From: Bacteriovoracaceae bacterium UBA6153 | GTDB lineage: Bacteria; Bdellovibrionota; Bacteriovoracia; Bacteriovoracales; Bacteriovoracaceae | Assembly (NCBI GenBank): GCA_002428265.1 | Contig: DIUR01000034.1 | Span: 1-64,000 of the forward strand | Direction: 5' to 3' | Length of the DNA stretch: 64,000 bases | In this document: positions 33,250-42,276 of the stretch, in pieces | Numbering within the stretch: the first letter of the stretch is position 1 | How the letters are laid out: every line of letters starts with the position of its first letter | Made by a program: the position numbers and the translations under genes | Notes under the pieces: generated by a model | Told to the model about the DNA's origin: nothing | Databases searched by the model: none | The model's input: the letters and a program-made list of their open reading frames with translations, nothing else

Positions 33250-34739
33250 ACTCTAAACTCATTCCTTTTTTTATTCTGACATTAATAAGCGGCTGTAGCG
33301 GTATTAAGATTACAAACAAGGCCATTTCTGCTCCTACAGCGTCTGAAATCGTACCGAATACACAAAAACTCACAATTGATGAAGACAGCACTTACATTCC
33401 TATCATAGACACTGAAAGCGAAAATAAAGATAAGCAACTCTTAGCAGACAATATGGAAATGCTTACTCCAGATCTTTTTATAGATGGTGTGGCCCACCCA
33501 GACAATCAAGTAAGTTCTAATAAAAAAATCTATTTTCTGGAAGGCGCTGAGGAGCTCAATCTTGAAAATAATTATTTTGACATACCTGTCGTCTATAACA
33601 AACAGGTCAAAAAGTGGATTACCTACTTTACAACAAGAGGACGAAAGTATTTTTCATCTTATGTAGAAAGGGCCGGCAGATATGCTCCCATGATAGGAAA
33701 TCTTCTAGAAAAAAATGACTTACCCAGAGACCTCATCTTTTTAGCAATGGCAGAAAGCGGTTTTAATAATCAGGCAAAATCTATTGCATCAGCAGTGGGG
33801 CCATGGCAATTCATGCCAGCAACAGGTAAGAGCTATAGTTTAAATCAAAACTGGTATGTTGATGAAAGAAAAGACCCTATCAAGGCCACGATAGCGGCAG
33901 CTCAGTATCTCGGTAAACTCTATAAAGACTTTGGCCAATGGGAAGTCGCGACGGCCGCTTATAATGCTGGAGAAGGAAAGATAGGCAGGGCCATAAAAAA
34001 GTATAAGACTGATGATTTTTGGGAACTCTCTAATGGAAAATACTTGAAGAGCGAAACAAAAAATTATGTCCCTAAAATAATGGCACTCGCAATCATTGGA
34101 AAAAATCTCAAGAGATTTGGTTTTACGGATTTAGAATTTAGGGCACCGCTGGATTATGAAGAAATAAGTGTTCCGGCCATGACCGATCTCTCAAAACTTG
34201 CTGACAAATTGGAACTGGATTATGCTGAAGTAAAAAAACTTAATCCTGAAGTGCTTAGATGGTTCACACCTCCGAATGTTAGTGAATACAAATTAAGGCT
34301 CCCTGTTGCTAGTGCCTATAAATATGCTTCATGTTGCCTCAAAGAAGATTTTAGGGCGACAGGCTTTCAGCAGTATAAAGTCAAAAAAAATACCACTTTA
34401 CCCAAGCTTTCAAAGTTACTTAGATTTAAGAACTCATATGCTCTAGCACATTTGAACTCTCTTTCTCCCAAGGCGCGTCTTAAAAAAGGCACAACATTAG
34501 ATCTCCCCTTTAAAAAAGGAGATAAGCTGGCCTTAAGAAATATCTATTCTGCTGATCAGTCTGCAAAAAATTCCAATCGAAAAAAAGTGAGCTATAAGCT
34601 TCATAGAGTAAAAAAAGGAGAATCTCTTTATAGCATTGCTAAAAAGCACAAGACCTCTGTCAGAAGAATCATCGCTTATAATAGCTCTATCCCCAACTCT
34701 AAAAAGTTATTTCCCGGGGAAAAACTGATTATCCGCTAA
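33246..34739 (+). CDS. mltD: MltD-like lytic transglycosylase lipoprotein with LysM
   Basis: 497 residues. Lipobox LISGC at 13-17. The SLT domain (about 145-290) has the catalytic E170 in LAMAESGFNN, then SAVGPWQFMPATGKSY and AAYNAGEGKIGRA. Two LysM-type repeats follow, a poor one at about 375-420 and a good one at about 450-497 (HRVKKGESLYSIAKKH). It cleaves peptidoglycan to anhydro-muropeptides from the outer membrane side. It overlaps the RodZ-like gene by four bases. Confidence 0.9.
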   Translation: MNSKLIPFFILTLISGCSGIKITNKAISAPTASEIVPNTQKLTIDEDSTYIPIIDTESENKDKQLLADNMEMLTPDLFIDGVAHPDNQVSSNKKIYFLEGAEELNLENNYFDIPVVYNKQVKKWITYFTTRGRKYFSSYVERAGRYAPMIGNLLEKNDLPRDLIFLAMAESGFNNQAKSIASAVGPWQFMPATGKSYSLNQNWYVDERKDPIKATIAAAQYLGKLYKDFGQWEVATAAYNAGEGKIGRAIKKYKTDDFWELSNGKYLKSETKNYVPKIMALAIIGKNLKRFGFTDLEFRAPLDYEEISVPAMTDLSKLADKLELDYAEVKKLNPEVLRWFTPPNVSEYKLRLPVASAYKYASCCLKEDFRATGFQQYKVKKNTTLPKLSKLLRFKNSYALAHLNSLSPKARLKKGTTLDLPFKKGDKLALRNIYSADQSAKNSNRKKVSYKLHRVKKGESLYSIAKKHKTSVRRIIAYNSSIPNSKKLFPGEKLIIR

Positions 34740-34744
34740 TTTGA

Positions 34745-35806
34745 TTAATTAAAAAACGACTTCATTAATTTCCCGCAAAGCGCAGGATTCGCCCTTGCCT
34801 GCTTATTTTTAATCGCCATATCGACAAACTTCTTTAGAATTTTATCACCCGTTTCATTAAACATTAATTCCGGGTGAAACTGCAACGTGACTCCAAGTCC
34901 ATTTCTAAACTCGAGGCCTTCTACAATAGGATTTTTATCCAAACTAGTTGCAATAATTTTGTAAACTGAGTCCCCCTCAGGAACAATGACAGACTGATGG
35001 TGTAGTGAATTAACCAGGATTTTATCTTTATCAAAAATACTAAAAATCTCGCTGCTTCTGTCTGCATCGATAAGATGATCACCATTGAGATGCACCTCAG
35101 ATGCGCCTTCTACAATTTGAATGTCTTGAATGAGCTTTTTATGATTAGCGACCGCACACATTTGATGGCCTCTACAGATTCCAAAGTTCATCCCTTTTTT
35201 GGATTCGATAAACTGGCGAACAAATTTAAGCTCACTTACATCTCTGCGTCTGATAACAGACTTTGCATAAGTTGTTTTTTCGCCATAAAGATATGGGTCT
35301 ATATCGTTACCACCCATAATAAGTTGAGCATCAAAAAGATTGACTAACTTGTCTCTAAATTCCTTAGACTCTTTGGCATTTAAAGTCAGGTCATGCACCA
35401 CTGGAAGAACTAAAACTTCTGCGCCTACGGCCTCCAGTCTCTTAATAATCCTGGCAACCTTTACCCCATGTGGTGGAGCATATAGTTCACGAAGTTCATT
35501 AGTCACAACAATAAAGCGAGGTTTTTGATTGGAGCTTGAACTCAGTTCTTGAAAAGTCCCTTTCTTAAAGGCCAGATTATCTCTAACTTTCAAGTTTTGG
35601 ATATCATCTCTATTTAATAAATCCGCAAGCGAAGGAGTCTCATTGACCTTCTGGAAATACTCTTTTAGAGCTTCTTCATAAGTTTGATTATCCTTTCTTG
35701 GTAAAATAACAGGCGCAGAATCAGGCGTCTGCTTCCAGATAAAAGGTTCTGCCGCATAAAGGGCAAATTGCCAGCATACAAGTATCAATAAAATAATATT
35801 CTTCAT
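34745..35806 (-). CDS. Secreted peptidase C26 / class I glutamine amidotransferase-like enzyme
   Basis: 353 residues with a signal peptide (1-19). The domain begins at about 97 and has C211 (FGICRGHQM), H311 and E313 (LQFHPEL), the full triad of the gamma-glutamyl-GABA hydrolase / C26 group. GGNDIDPYLYG is also typical of PuuD-like enzymes. Secretion suggests hydrolysis of gamma-glutamyl compounds outside the cytoplasm, such as poly-gamma-glutamate or glutathione-type peptides. The substrate is unknown. It converges with mltD five bases away. Confidence 0.8.
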   Translation of the reverse strand: MKNIILLILVCWQFALYAAEPFIWKQTPDSAPVILPRKDNQTYEEALKEYFQKVNETPSLADLLNRDDIQNLKVRDNLAFKKGTFQELSSSSNQKPRFIVVTNELRELYAPPHGVKVARIIKRLEAVGAEVLVLPVVHDLTLNAKESKEFRDKLVNLFDAQLIMGGNDIDPYLYGEKTTYAKSVIRRRDVSELKFVRQFIESKKGMNFGICRGHQMCAVANHKKLIQDIQIVEGASEVHLNGDHLIDADRSSEIFSIFDKDKILVNSLHHQSVIVPEGDSVYKIIATSLDKNPIVEGLEFRNGLGVTLQFHPELMFNETGDKILKKFVDMAIKNKQARANPALCGKLMKSFFN

Positions 35807-36018
35807 TCTAGACTACATAGCAAACCTATGGCCAAAAACTCGAGGGTATAGATGCCAAAAATTAGAGATTTATAAGAGGGCCTTTGCGGACTTTTTGAGG
35901 ATATGACTAAACTTTAGACAGTTTATTACTTTAACTCTTTTCGAAAAAGCATCAGATAAAACATTTTGAAATCTCCTATGAGACTTGAATGCTCGCTCAA
36001 ATAAAAGGCCAAAACTCT

Positions 36019-37203
36019 TTAAACGTTTTCAAGTGGACCTAGATTGGGAGTGGTGTCTTTGGGACTATTTCTAAGCACTGTAAATCCTGGCGACATGATT
36101 TCGATACCGTATTCGGCAAAGACCTGCTGCAAGTTCTGGTGAAGTTCTGAATAGGCCGCAGGAATGCTCTTCGCGTGCCCTGTATAAACATTCAATTGGT
36201 ATGAAATATGGAAATCATTTAAAGCTGTCTGTAAAATAAAGGGCTTCTTTTCTTTATTTACCATTGAGCATTTATTAGCAGCTTCAATCATAACTTTGTG
36301 AACAAGCGTCCAAGGTGTATCATAGCCAATTGTGATCGTAGTATAGAGAATGAGTTCTTCCGTCTTGGCCTGTGAAGAATAATTTGTAACATGAGAACTT
36401 AGCACTTGAGTATTAGGAATTGTCACTTCTTCATTTTTATAAGTCATAATTTTAGTAACAATTAATCCCTTCTCTATAATTCTTCCTGTCGACTCCCCAA
36501 TTTTAACGTAATCACCTTCCTTGAAGGCCCGCATGTAACTAATCATGACCCCTGCAATCATATTAGCAATGGCAGAAGAAGATCCAAGAGAGATAAGAAG
36601 TCCTAGAAAAACAGACATTCCTTCTAAAGCTTTTGTCCCGGCCCCTGGAAGATATGGATAGATAATGACGAGAGCAAACATGCATACAAAAAAACGCAAC
36701 AATTGAAATGTCGTATTACTCCACTCTGGGTAAAACCCCATAACAACAATATCTTCTTTGGAGATTTTTAAGAAAATAAACTTCATGAAACGAAGTAGCG
36801 AGCGAGTGATTAAAATAGTCACAATAATAAAAAAGATATTTGGAATAAATCCAAGTAATGAATGTCCTATTTTTCTCAAATCTGCTTCAATTGAGGCCAT
36901 TAATGAAACTGCATAGTCATGGGTGAAAGGAAGTTCTTGAAGAACAAAGGGAATCATTAAATAGACGACAGATAAAATAAGAAGCCACTTAATAGCTTTA
37001 AGAATATTGGAAATGCTTGAGACAAGCATTCCTGTAGAAATAATTTCATTATCTTTGAAAGTGATTGGTTTAAACCAATGCCTTTCTTTTTTTAGAAAAA
37101 AACTTATAAGAAAATGAAACACATAAAAGATAGCAATAACTAATGCTAATCCAATGCTAAAATTAATTATTGCTTTAAAATGAATAGTGTAATTATTAAA
37201 CAT
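36019..37203 (-). CDS. MscS-family mechanosensitive channel
   Basis: 394 residues: four TM helices at the front, then the pore helix and beta domain (MSVFLGLLISLGSSSAIANMIAGVMI, then AFKEGDYVKIGESTGRIIEKGLIVTKIMTYKNEEVTIPNTQVL), typical of MscS. It opens under membrane tension and releases solutes in hypo-osmotic shock. It has no close operon partner; 212 bases before it (35807-36018) show no gene. Confidence 0.9.
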   Translation of the reverse strand: MFNNYTIHFKAIINFSIGLALVIAIFYVFHFLISFFLKKERHWFKPITFKDNEIISTGMLVSSISNILKAIKWLLILSVVYLMIPFVLQELPFTHDYAVSLMASIEADLRKIGHSLLGFIPNIFFIIVTILITRSLLRFMKFIFLKISKEDIVVMGFYPEWSNTTFQLLRFFVCMFALVIIYPYLPGAGTKALEGMSVFLGLLISLGSSSAIANMIAGVMISYMRAFKEGDYVKIGESTGRIIEKGLIVTKIMTYKNEEVTIPNTQVLSSHVTNYSSQAKTEELILYTTITIGYDTPWTLVHKVMIEAANKCSMVNKEKKPFILQTALNDFHISYQLNVYTGHAKSIPAAYSELHQNLQQVFAEYGIEIMSPGFTVLRNSPKDTTPNLGPLENV

Positions 37204-37388
37204 GTCACATTTTAATAAGAAGACCTAAAAGCAGTCAAATTAAATTCACCCTTTAAAGGCTTCTATCAATTGACACGCGTTAATGATTATGTTGAAATTT
37301 ACTCTATTTTATAGGTTTCATTTTACTTACAAGATGAAAGTTTTCTTTGGCCGGGTCGCCATTGTGCAATCTCATTAAGGTGATTATC

Positions 37389-38666
37389 ATGAATGCGAGT
37401 AATCTCGAAATTTGCGCTACTGTTATATTCTTCCTGGCCATTATCCACACTTTTTTAGTAAGTAAATTCGCAAAAATTGCTCACAGTTATCCTGATGGCT
37501 CAATTGGTGAAAATTTTTTCCATTATTTAGCCGAAATAGAAGCCGTATTCGGAATCTGGTCATTGTTATTTTTAGTCATTATGATTTTTCAAATTGGCTA
37601 CCCTGAATCCATTCATTATGTAGAGAGTTTAAACTTTACTGAACCTGCTTTTGTTTTTGTTATCATGGCCATGGCCGCGACTAAACCAGTGGTAAATTTA
37701 GCAGAAAATTTAATTATCAAAGCTTCAAAACTAATCCCTCTCCCTGGAAAAATGGCCTTCTTTTTAACTGTTATGGTCTTAGGCCCACTAGTTGGCTCAT
37801 TTATCACTGAACCTGCTGCTATGACAGTGACCGCTCTTATATTGCTAAAATATTTTTTCTCAAAAAACATGTCTTCCAAATTTAAATATGCCGCCATTGG
37901 ATTATTATTCGTCAATGTTTCAATTGGAGGAACGCTCTCTCACTTTGCAGCCCCACCTGTGCTGATGGTTGCTGGAAAATGGGGATGGGGCTTTGGGCAT
38001 ATGTTTACGCATTTTGGTTATAAAGGCGCCCTAGCATGTATTACGAGTGCTCTATTGATAACATTCTATTTTAGAAAAGAGCTGACTGGCCCTCTTAAAA
38101 TTGAAGCAAAAGATCCCAAAGTTATGAATGTTCCTATCTGGGCAACAGTTATACATTTAGTATTTCTAGCACTAGTTGTTATCACTGCTCATCACATGGT
38201 CATTTTTATCGGTCTCTTTTTATTTTTCTTAGGATTTACTTCTGTCACAAAAGAGTTTCAAGAAAGTATCAAAATAAAAGAATCCTTAATGGTAGGTTTT
38301 TTTCTGGCAGGACTAATTATTTTAGGGACACCACAAAAATGGTGGCTGCAGCCACTAATCGCTAATCTCTCTGATACTGTTCTCTTTTTTGGAACCACTG
38401 GTCTGACAGCATTAACTGACAATGCGGCCCTAACATATCTAGGCTCTTTAGTGGAGCTAACCGATTCTGCAAAATACTATCTATTGGCAGGGGCCGTTAC
38501 AGGTGGTGGCCTAACAGTCATTGCTAATGCTCCCAATCCTGCTGGCTATGGAATTTTGAAAGCTTCTTTTGAAGAAGGGAGTATTTCGCCTTTAGGTATT
38601 TTAAAAGGAGCACTGATTCCAACTATTGTTGCGATTCTTTGTTTTGGATTATTACCTACTCTTTAA
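37389..38666 (+). CDS. Putative Na+/H+ antiporter (Na_H_antiport_2 type)
   Basis: 425 residues from the ATG at 37389, which follows AAGGTGA; the longer frame starting at 37347 lacks a ribosome site. About 11 TM helices. SFITEPAAMTVTALIL, GGTLSHFAAPPVLM and LTALTDNAALTYLGS are the conserved intramembrane segments of the PF07399-type antiporters found in chlamydiae and Bdellovibrio-like bacteria. The likely role is Na+ or pH homeostasis. Stands alone upstream of two small membrane genes. Confidence 0.8.
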   Translation: MNASNLEICATVIFFLAIIHTFLVSKFAKIAHSYPDGSIGENFFHYLAEIEAVFGIWSLLFLVIMIFQIGYPESIHYVESLNFTEPAFVFVIMAMAATKPVVNLAENLIIKASKLIPLPGKMAFFLTVMVLGPLVGSFITEPAAMTVTALILLKYFFSKNMSSKFKYAAIGLLFVNVSIGGTLSHFAAPPVLMVAGKWGWGFGHMFTHFGYKGALACITSALLITFYFRKELTGPLKIEAKDPKVMNVPIWATVIHLVFLALVVITAHHMVIFIGLFLFFLGFTSVTKEFQESIKIKESLMVGFFLAGLIILGTPQKWWLQPLIANLSDTVLFFGTTGLTALTDNAALTYLGSLVELTDSAKYYLLAGAVTGGGLTVIANAPNPAGYGILKASFEEGSISPLGILKGALIPTIVAILCFGLLPTL

Positions 38667-38716
38667 TGCATTAGTGACTTGATCAGTACTTAAAAACTGT
38701 ATTACCATTACAGCTT

Positions 38717-39085
38717 ATGAAAATTTTCCTGATCAAGTTAGCGGCATTCTACTTTTCATGCCTACTTTGTTACACCCTACAAACGTCATTTGGGTTTTCG
38801 CCGATTTTATCTTCGGCGCTCATCGGCTTTGCTGGTAGCTTTTTATGGTTCTCAAATAAAATAGAAAAATCCGGGATTCACGCAGTCATATACGCTGGAT
38901 CGTTTGCTGGCATGGCCTCTCCTGAATATTTATCAGGGACAGGTCACATTTTTATTATTTCACTAGTCGGCACAAGTCTTTATCTCTGGAGCAAACCGCA
39001 CCTAAGTGGCTTTGGAGGAAAACTGGGAACAGTTGCTTTTATTTCTACAATGCTTTTGATAATTCTATTGAGGAATCTATCATGA
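38717..39085 (+). CDS. Small membrane protein, first of an overlapping paralogous pair
   Basis: 122 residues, four TM helices. It carries YAGSFAGMASPEYLSG and GFGGKLGTVAFIS, both of which recur in altered form in the next gene. The reading frame overlaps the next by four bases (ATGA). No known family recognised. Likely a subunit of a two-part membrane complex. Confidence 0.6.
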   Translation: MKIFLIKLAAFYFSCLLCYTLQTSFGFSPILSSALIGFAGSFLWFSNKIEKSGIHAVIYAGSFAGMASPEYLSGTGHIFIISLVGTSLYLWSKPHLSGFGGKLGTVAFISTMLLIILLRNLS

Positions 39086-39483
39086 CATTGATCCTTATTC
39101 TGATTGTCTCTCAGGTGGCCGCTCAACTGACCCATCAGCTCGCACTCACAAAACACTTTGGAAGTGTGAGGGCCTCATCGTTTCTCACATTAGTTTTTAT
39201 AGGACTTACTTCTTTTTTTACATATCCTATTATTAGTACTCTTCACGCTGTCTTCCTTGGATCTTCTTTTGTTGGAATGACCGATCCGACAAGACTATCC
39301 AAATTACAAATATGTTTATCAAGCATTATCTTCAGCTTCATGTTCAACTTTCTCATTGGCTACTTAAAAGGAGCTGGAGGAGTCCTAGGCTTTTCTGCTT
39401 TTATCTCATGCCTCATCGTGCATTTCATCTGGTGGTTTGGAACAAAACAAAAGTTAAAATTCAGAAGACCCATTAAGGAGTAG
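39082..39483 (+). CDS. Small membrane protein, second of the paralogous pair
   Basis: 133 residues, four TM helices, ending in a basic tail. FLGSSFVGMTDPTRLS and GAGGVLGFSAFIS match the motifs of its upstream partner, so the two arose by duplication and may form a heteromer. The cupin gene follows after six bases, suggesting one operon. Function unknown. Confidence 0.6.
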   Translation: MTLILILIVSQVAAQLTHQLALTKHFGSVRASSFLTLVFIGLTSFFTYPIISTLHAVFLGSSFVGMTDPTRLSKLQICLSSIIFSFMFNFLIGYLKGAGGVLGFSAFISCLIVHFIWWFGTKQKLKFRRPIKE

Positions 39484-39489
39484 TCTCTC

Positions 39490-39924
39490 ATGGATAAAAT
39501 AAAAAACCTCGTTCATCTTCACAATTTACTCTCTCATCCTGAAGGAGGATTTTATAGAGAAACCTATCGCTCAGAGTTCTCAACAGGAATCTTTTATCTT
39601 TTGACGAAAGGTCAGAAATCCAGTTTTCACAGAATTAAATCAGATGAAATGTGGCACTTTTATAATGGTGATTCGATATCTATCGTTGAGATTACGGATA
39701 AAGGAGCAATCAAAGAAACTCTTTTAAATGAAGACAACGTTCAGTATGTAGTTCCTGCGCATGTCTGGTTTGGAGCTTATCTTCCAGATGGGTCAGAGTA
39801 CGCTTTTACTGGATGTACGGTCGCACCGGCCTTTCATTTCAGTGACTTTGAAATCGCTGATAAGGCCAGTTTGCTTAAAGAATTTCCCAATGCTAAGGAT
39901 ATGATTGAAAAGCTACTAAAATAG
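39490..39924 (+). CDS. DUF985-type cupin protein
   Basis: 144 residues. SHPEGGFYRETYRS and FHRIKSDEMWHFYNGDSISI and CTVAPAFHFSDFEIA are the conserved segments of the Cupin_5/DUF985 family, including the histidines and glutamate of the metal site. Function in bacteria is mostly unknown. It is the last of a run with the two small membrane genes, followed by a 42-codon gene. Confidence 0.85.
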   Translation: MDKIKNLVHLHNLLSHPEGGFYRETYRSEFSTGIFYLLTKGQKSSFHRIKSDEMWHFYNGDSISIVEITDKGAIKETLLNEDNVQYVVPAHVWFGAYLPDGSEYAFTGCTVAPAFHFSDFEIADKASLLKEFPNAKDMIEKLLK

Positions 39925-39939
39925 TTATCAGGAGTATTT

Positions 39940-40068
39940 ATGACGAAAAACACAAAAGATTTCAACCCTATTAATACTAATAATAAGATTTTAAAATACG
40001 CAGCTGAGTATGTGGTTCTTAAAATAATGATTGCTATTAACAGTATTAAGTTAAGTTTAAAGAAATAA
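39940..40068 (+). CDS. 42-residue protein, too short for usual gene finders
   Basis: ATG at 39940 preceded by AGGAG with seven bases between, then 42 codons to TAA at 40066. The second half (KYAAEYVVLKIMIAINSIKLSL) is a hydrophobic or amphipathic helix, the first half polar. It is 15 bases behind the cupin gene on the same strand. No family can be named; support is the ribosome site and position. Confidence 0.45.
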   Translation: MTKNTKDFNPINTNNKILKYAAEYVVLKIMIAINSIKLSLKK

Positions 40069-40084
40069 TTTTCCCCCTTTGGGA

Positions 40085-41896
40085 CTAAGTATATTTTTTA
40101 ACAAACTCTGCGATTGCTTCATAAGCTTTCAATTCATTTTCTGTTTTTAAAAATCCGTGACCTTCGTCTTCAAAGACTAAATACTCTACCGTTTTTTTCA
40201 TAGAGCGTAGTTTTTCTACAACCTGATCTGATTCTGATTGTACAACTCGTGGATCACGACCTCCTTGCACAACAATAAGTGGGCAATCTATTTTATCTAA
40301 AGCAAAGATCGGTGACTGCTCAGTTAATTTCTCATGATCTCTTTGTGCATTTCCAACCATTTCATCCATGAAAGGTTTCCAATCGGGTGGAACACTATCA
40401 ATGAATGTAAAAAGGTTTGCTGGGCCAAAAATGTCGACTGCTACTTTAAATGTATTAGGAATTTTTGTAATACACCTCAGGGTCATATATCCACCGTAAG
40501 ATCCACCCATGATAGAAATATTTTTAGGATCAATCCAACCTGATTTTTTTAGCCAATCAATCCCGTTGAGCATATCCGGAAAGTCGGCAGTTCCCCATTG
40601 CCCTTCAATCGATTTTACAAAGTCAGTTCCAAAACCTGTCGATCCGCTATGATTAGGCGCCCAGATCGCAAATCCTTTAGAAACAAAATACTGAAAGATT
40701 GGTCTAAATTGTGCTTTCTCCTGTGCTTGGGGTCCACCATGGGGCCAAATAATGACTGGCGTTTTTTTATTTTGCTTGGTTTCTTTTGGCAAAAATAACC
40801 AACTATAAATTGTTTTACCTTCTGAAGAGAATTTTATTTCTTTAGGTTGGCAAAGTTCTTTTTCCGGGATGACAGAAGTCCACGTATCAGTGAGCCTTTC
40901 TATTTTTTTAGTTTTTACAGAATAACGATAATAATTCTTAGGCTCAGTCGGAGACATAAAACCAAGAACAATCGAATCTGATTTCCCATGACTATGAATA
41001 TTGGTAATGATTCCTGTAGTTTTAAATTTTGCAGGTACTTTTTTAAGACCAGGATAAGTATAAATCTCAAGAACGCTTTTTCCTGCAACATTCTTTGAAA
41101 AATAAAGTGTTTTTTTATCGCTGGAGATATCGAAGCTTTCAAGATCCCATTGATCCTTTTGAACATATTTAATTTCTTTTGTTTTTAAGTCTAAAACTCC
41201 TAAAGAGATAAATTGCCTTCTATAATTTGTCATAACCAAAAGTTTATCTTTGGGCATAACCTCTAGAGGATAAATAAGTGTATTAGGCTCAACAAAAACA
41301 TCAGTAACTTTCTTCGTTTTTAAATGAATCATTTTTAATACAGATGCTGTATTTGATCTCGTTTGGGCAACAATCAAATTTCCTTTGTATTCATTAGGGT
41401 TTCCCCACATGCTTGAAATACCCTTTTCTCTATAGTAGAAATTGATTTTTTTAGTTTTTAAATCATATGAATAAAGACCAAGAGATGAGTTATCGTCTCT
41501 TGAAGAATTAAAGTAGAGCGTCTTTTTATCCTTACTCATAAATCCAAGGCTATCTTTACCATCCCCTCTTGGAACACCTTCCACATCTCCAGTTTTTAAA
41601 TGATGAATTTCAATAAATGTCTGCTCATCACCATGAGTGTCTTTAATAACAATTAATCTCTCTTCATCAATAAACTGAAGTGAATCTGAAAAAACATTTG
41701 GCGCTTTATTTTTATCTGTCGTTAATGGTTTTGGAAAAAGCATTTTCGGAACTTTTGAAGAAAGCTCACCAACCCAAACTTGAGGAGCACCTGTGACATT
41801 CGAAATATACGCCAGTCTTGATCCGTCTTTGCTTAAAGATGATGGCTGAAACAAAGTGATGCGGTTCATGAAGTCTTCAATTTTGTACTCTTTCAT
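40085..41896 (-). CDS. S9-family prolyl-oligopeptidase-type peptidase
   Basis: 603 residues: an N-terminal beta-propeller (about 1-330; repeats such as SKDGSRLAYISN, SKDKKTLYFNSS and SSDKKTLYFSKN) and a C-terminal alpha/beta hydrolase with the catalytic Ser in MGGSYGGYMTL, Asp in VVQGGRDPRV and His in EDEGHGF. No signal peptide, so cytoplasmic. Likely an acyl-aminoacyl or dipeptidyl peptidase trimming peptides. Stands alone. Confidence 0.92.
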   Translation of the reverse strand: MKEYKIEDFMNRITLFQPSSLSKDGSRLAYISNVTGAPQVWVGELSSKVPKMLFPKPLTTDKNKAPNVFSDSLQFIDEERLIVIKDTHGDEQTFIEIHHLKTGDVEGVPRGDGKDSLGFMSKDKKTLYFNSSRDDNSSLGLYSYDLKTKKINFYYREKGISSMWGNPNEYKGNLIVAQTRSNTASVLKMIHLKTKKVTDVFVEPNTLIYPLEVMPKDKLLVMTNYRRQFISLGVLDLKTKEIKYVQKDQWDLESFDISSDKKTLYFSKNVAGKSVLEIYTYPGLKKVPAKFKTTGIITNIHSHGKSDSIVLGFMSPTEPKNYYRYSVKTKKIERLTDTWTSVIPEKELCQPKEIKFSSEGKTIYSWLFLPKETKQNKKTPVIIWPHGGPQAQEKAQFRPIFQYFVSKGFAIWAPNHSGSTGFGTDFVKSIEGQWGTADFPDMLNGIDWLKKSGWIDPKNISIMGGSYGGYMTLRCITKIPNTFKVAVDIFGPANLFTFIDSVPPDWKPFMDEMVGNAQRDHEKLTEQSPIFALDKIDCPLIVVQGGRDPRVVQSESDQVVEKLRSMKKTVEYLVFEDEGHGFLKTENELKAYEAIAEFVKKYT

Positions 41897-41985
41897 TGCT
41901 GGTTCCTAAAGATAAAGTTTCTTTAAAAACATTTTATATAAATTTTAGAATATTGGTTAAATTTATTTAGTATTTTTAGTAATGA

Positions 41986-42153
41986 AACCAGAGTAAAATC
42001 CTTCCCCATGGATACACGCACAGACTTCACCAAAAAAGGCTACTGGAACTTGAAGGGATCGAGTTCACAAGTTCGGGCAAGGTTGATTTGAAAAAGTACC
42101 TCTGGAGCAAGCAGCCTCCAATTAGTGAAAATCGCTACACTAAAAAGCGCTGA
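41986..42153 (+). pseudogene. Possible small gene split by a one-base frameshift
   Basis: ATG at 42008 opens MDTRTDFTKKGYWNLKG and then stops after 27 codons. The frame two bases over reads LEGIEFTSSGKVDLKKYLW and ends YTKKR with TGA at 42151. Adding one base at the AAC after TGG (about 42047) would join them into about 48 residues, MDTRTDFTKKGYWKLEGIEF and on. It has no strong ribosome site and no known family. The surrounding space 41897-42276 holds nothing else I can support. Confidence 0.3.
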
Positions 42154-42276
42154 TTTAACTTTCTTGTCTACATATTAGACACACCCAAACTCCCTTCATT
42201 GTATTTTTTTCTAATGCCTCTCGGGAATCCCTATTCTCCTTTAATATCTACAAAACTTCTTTATTCAAGGATTTCT

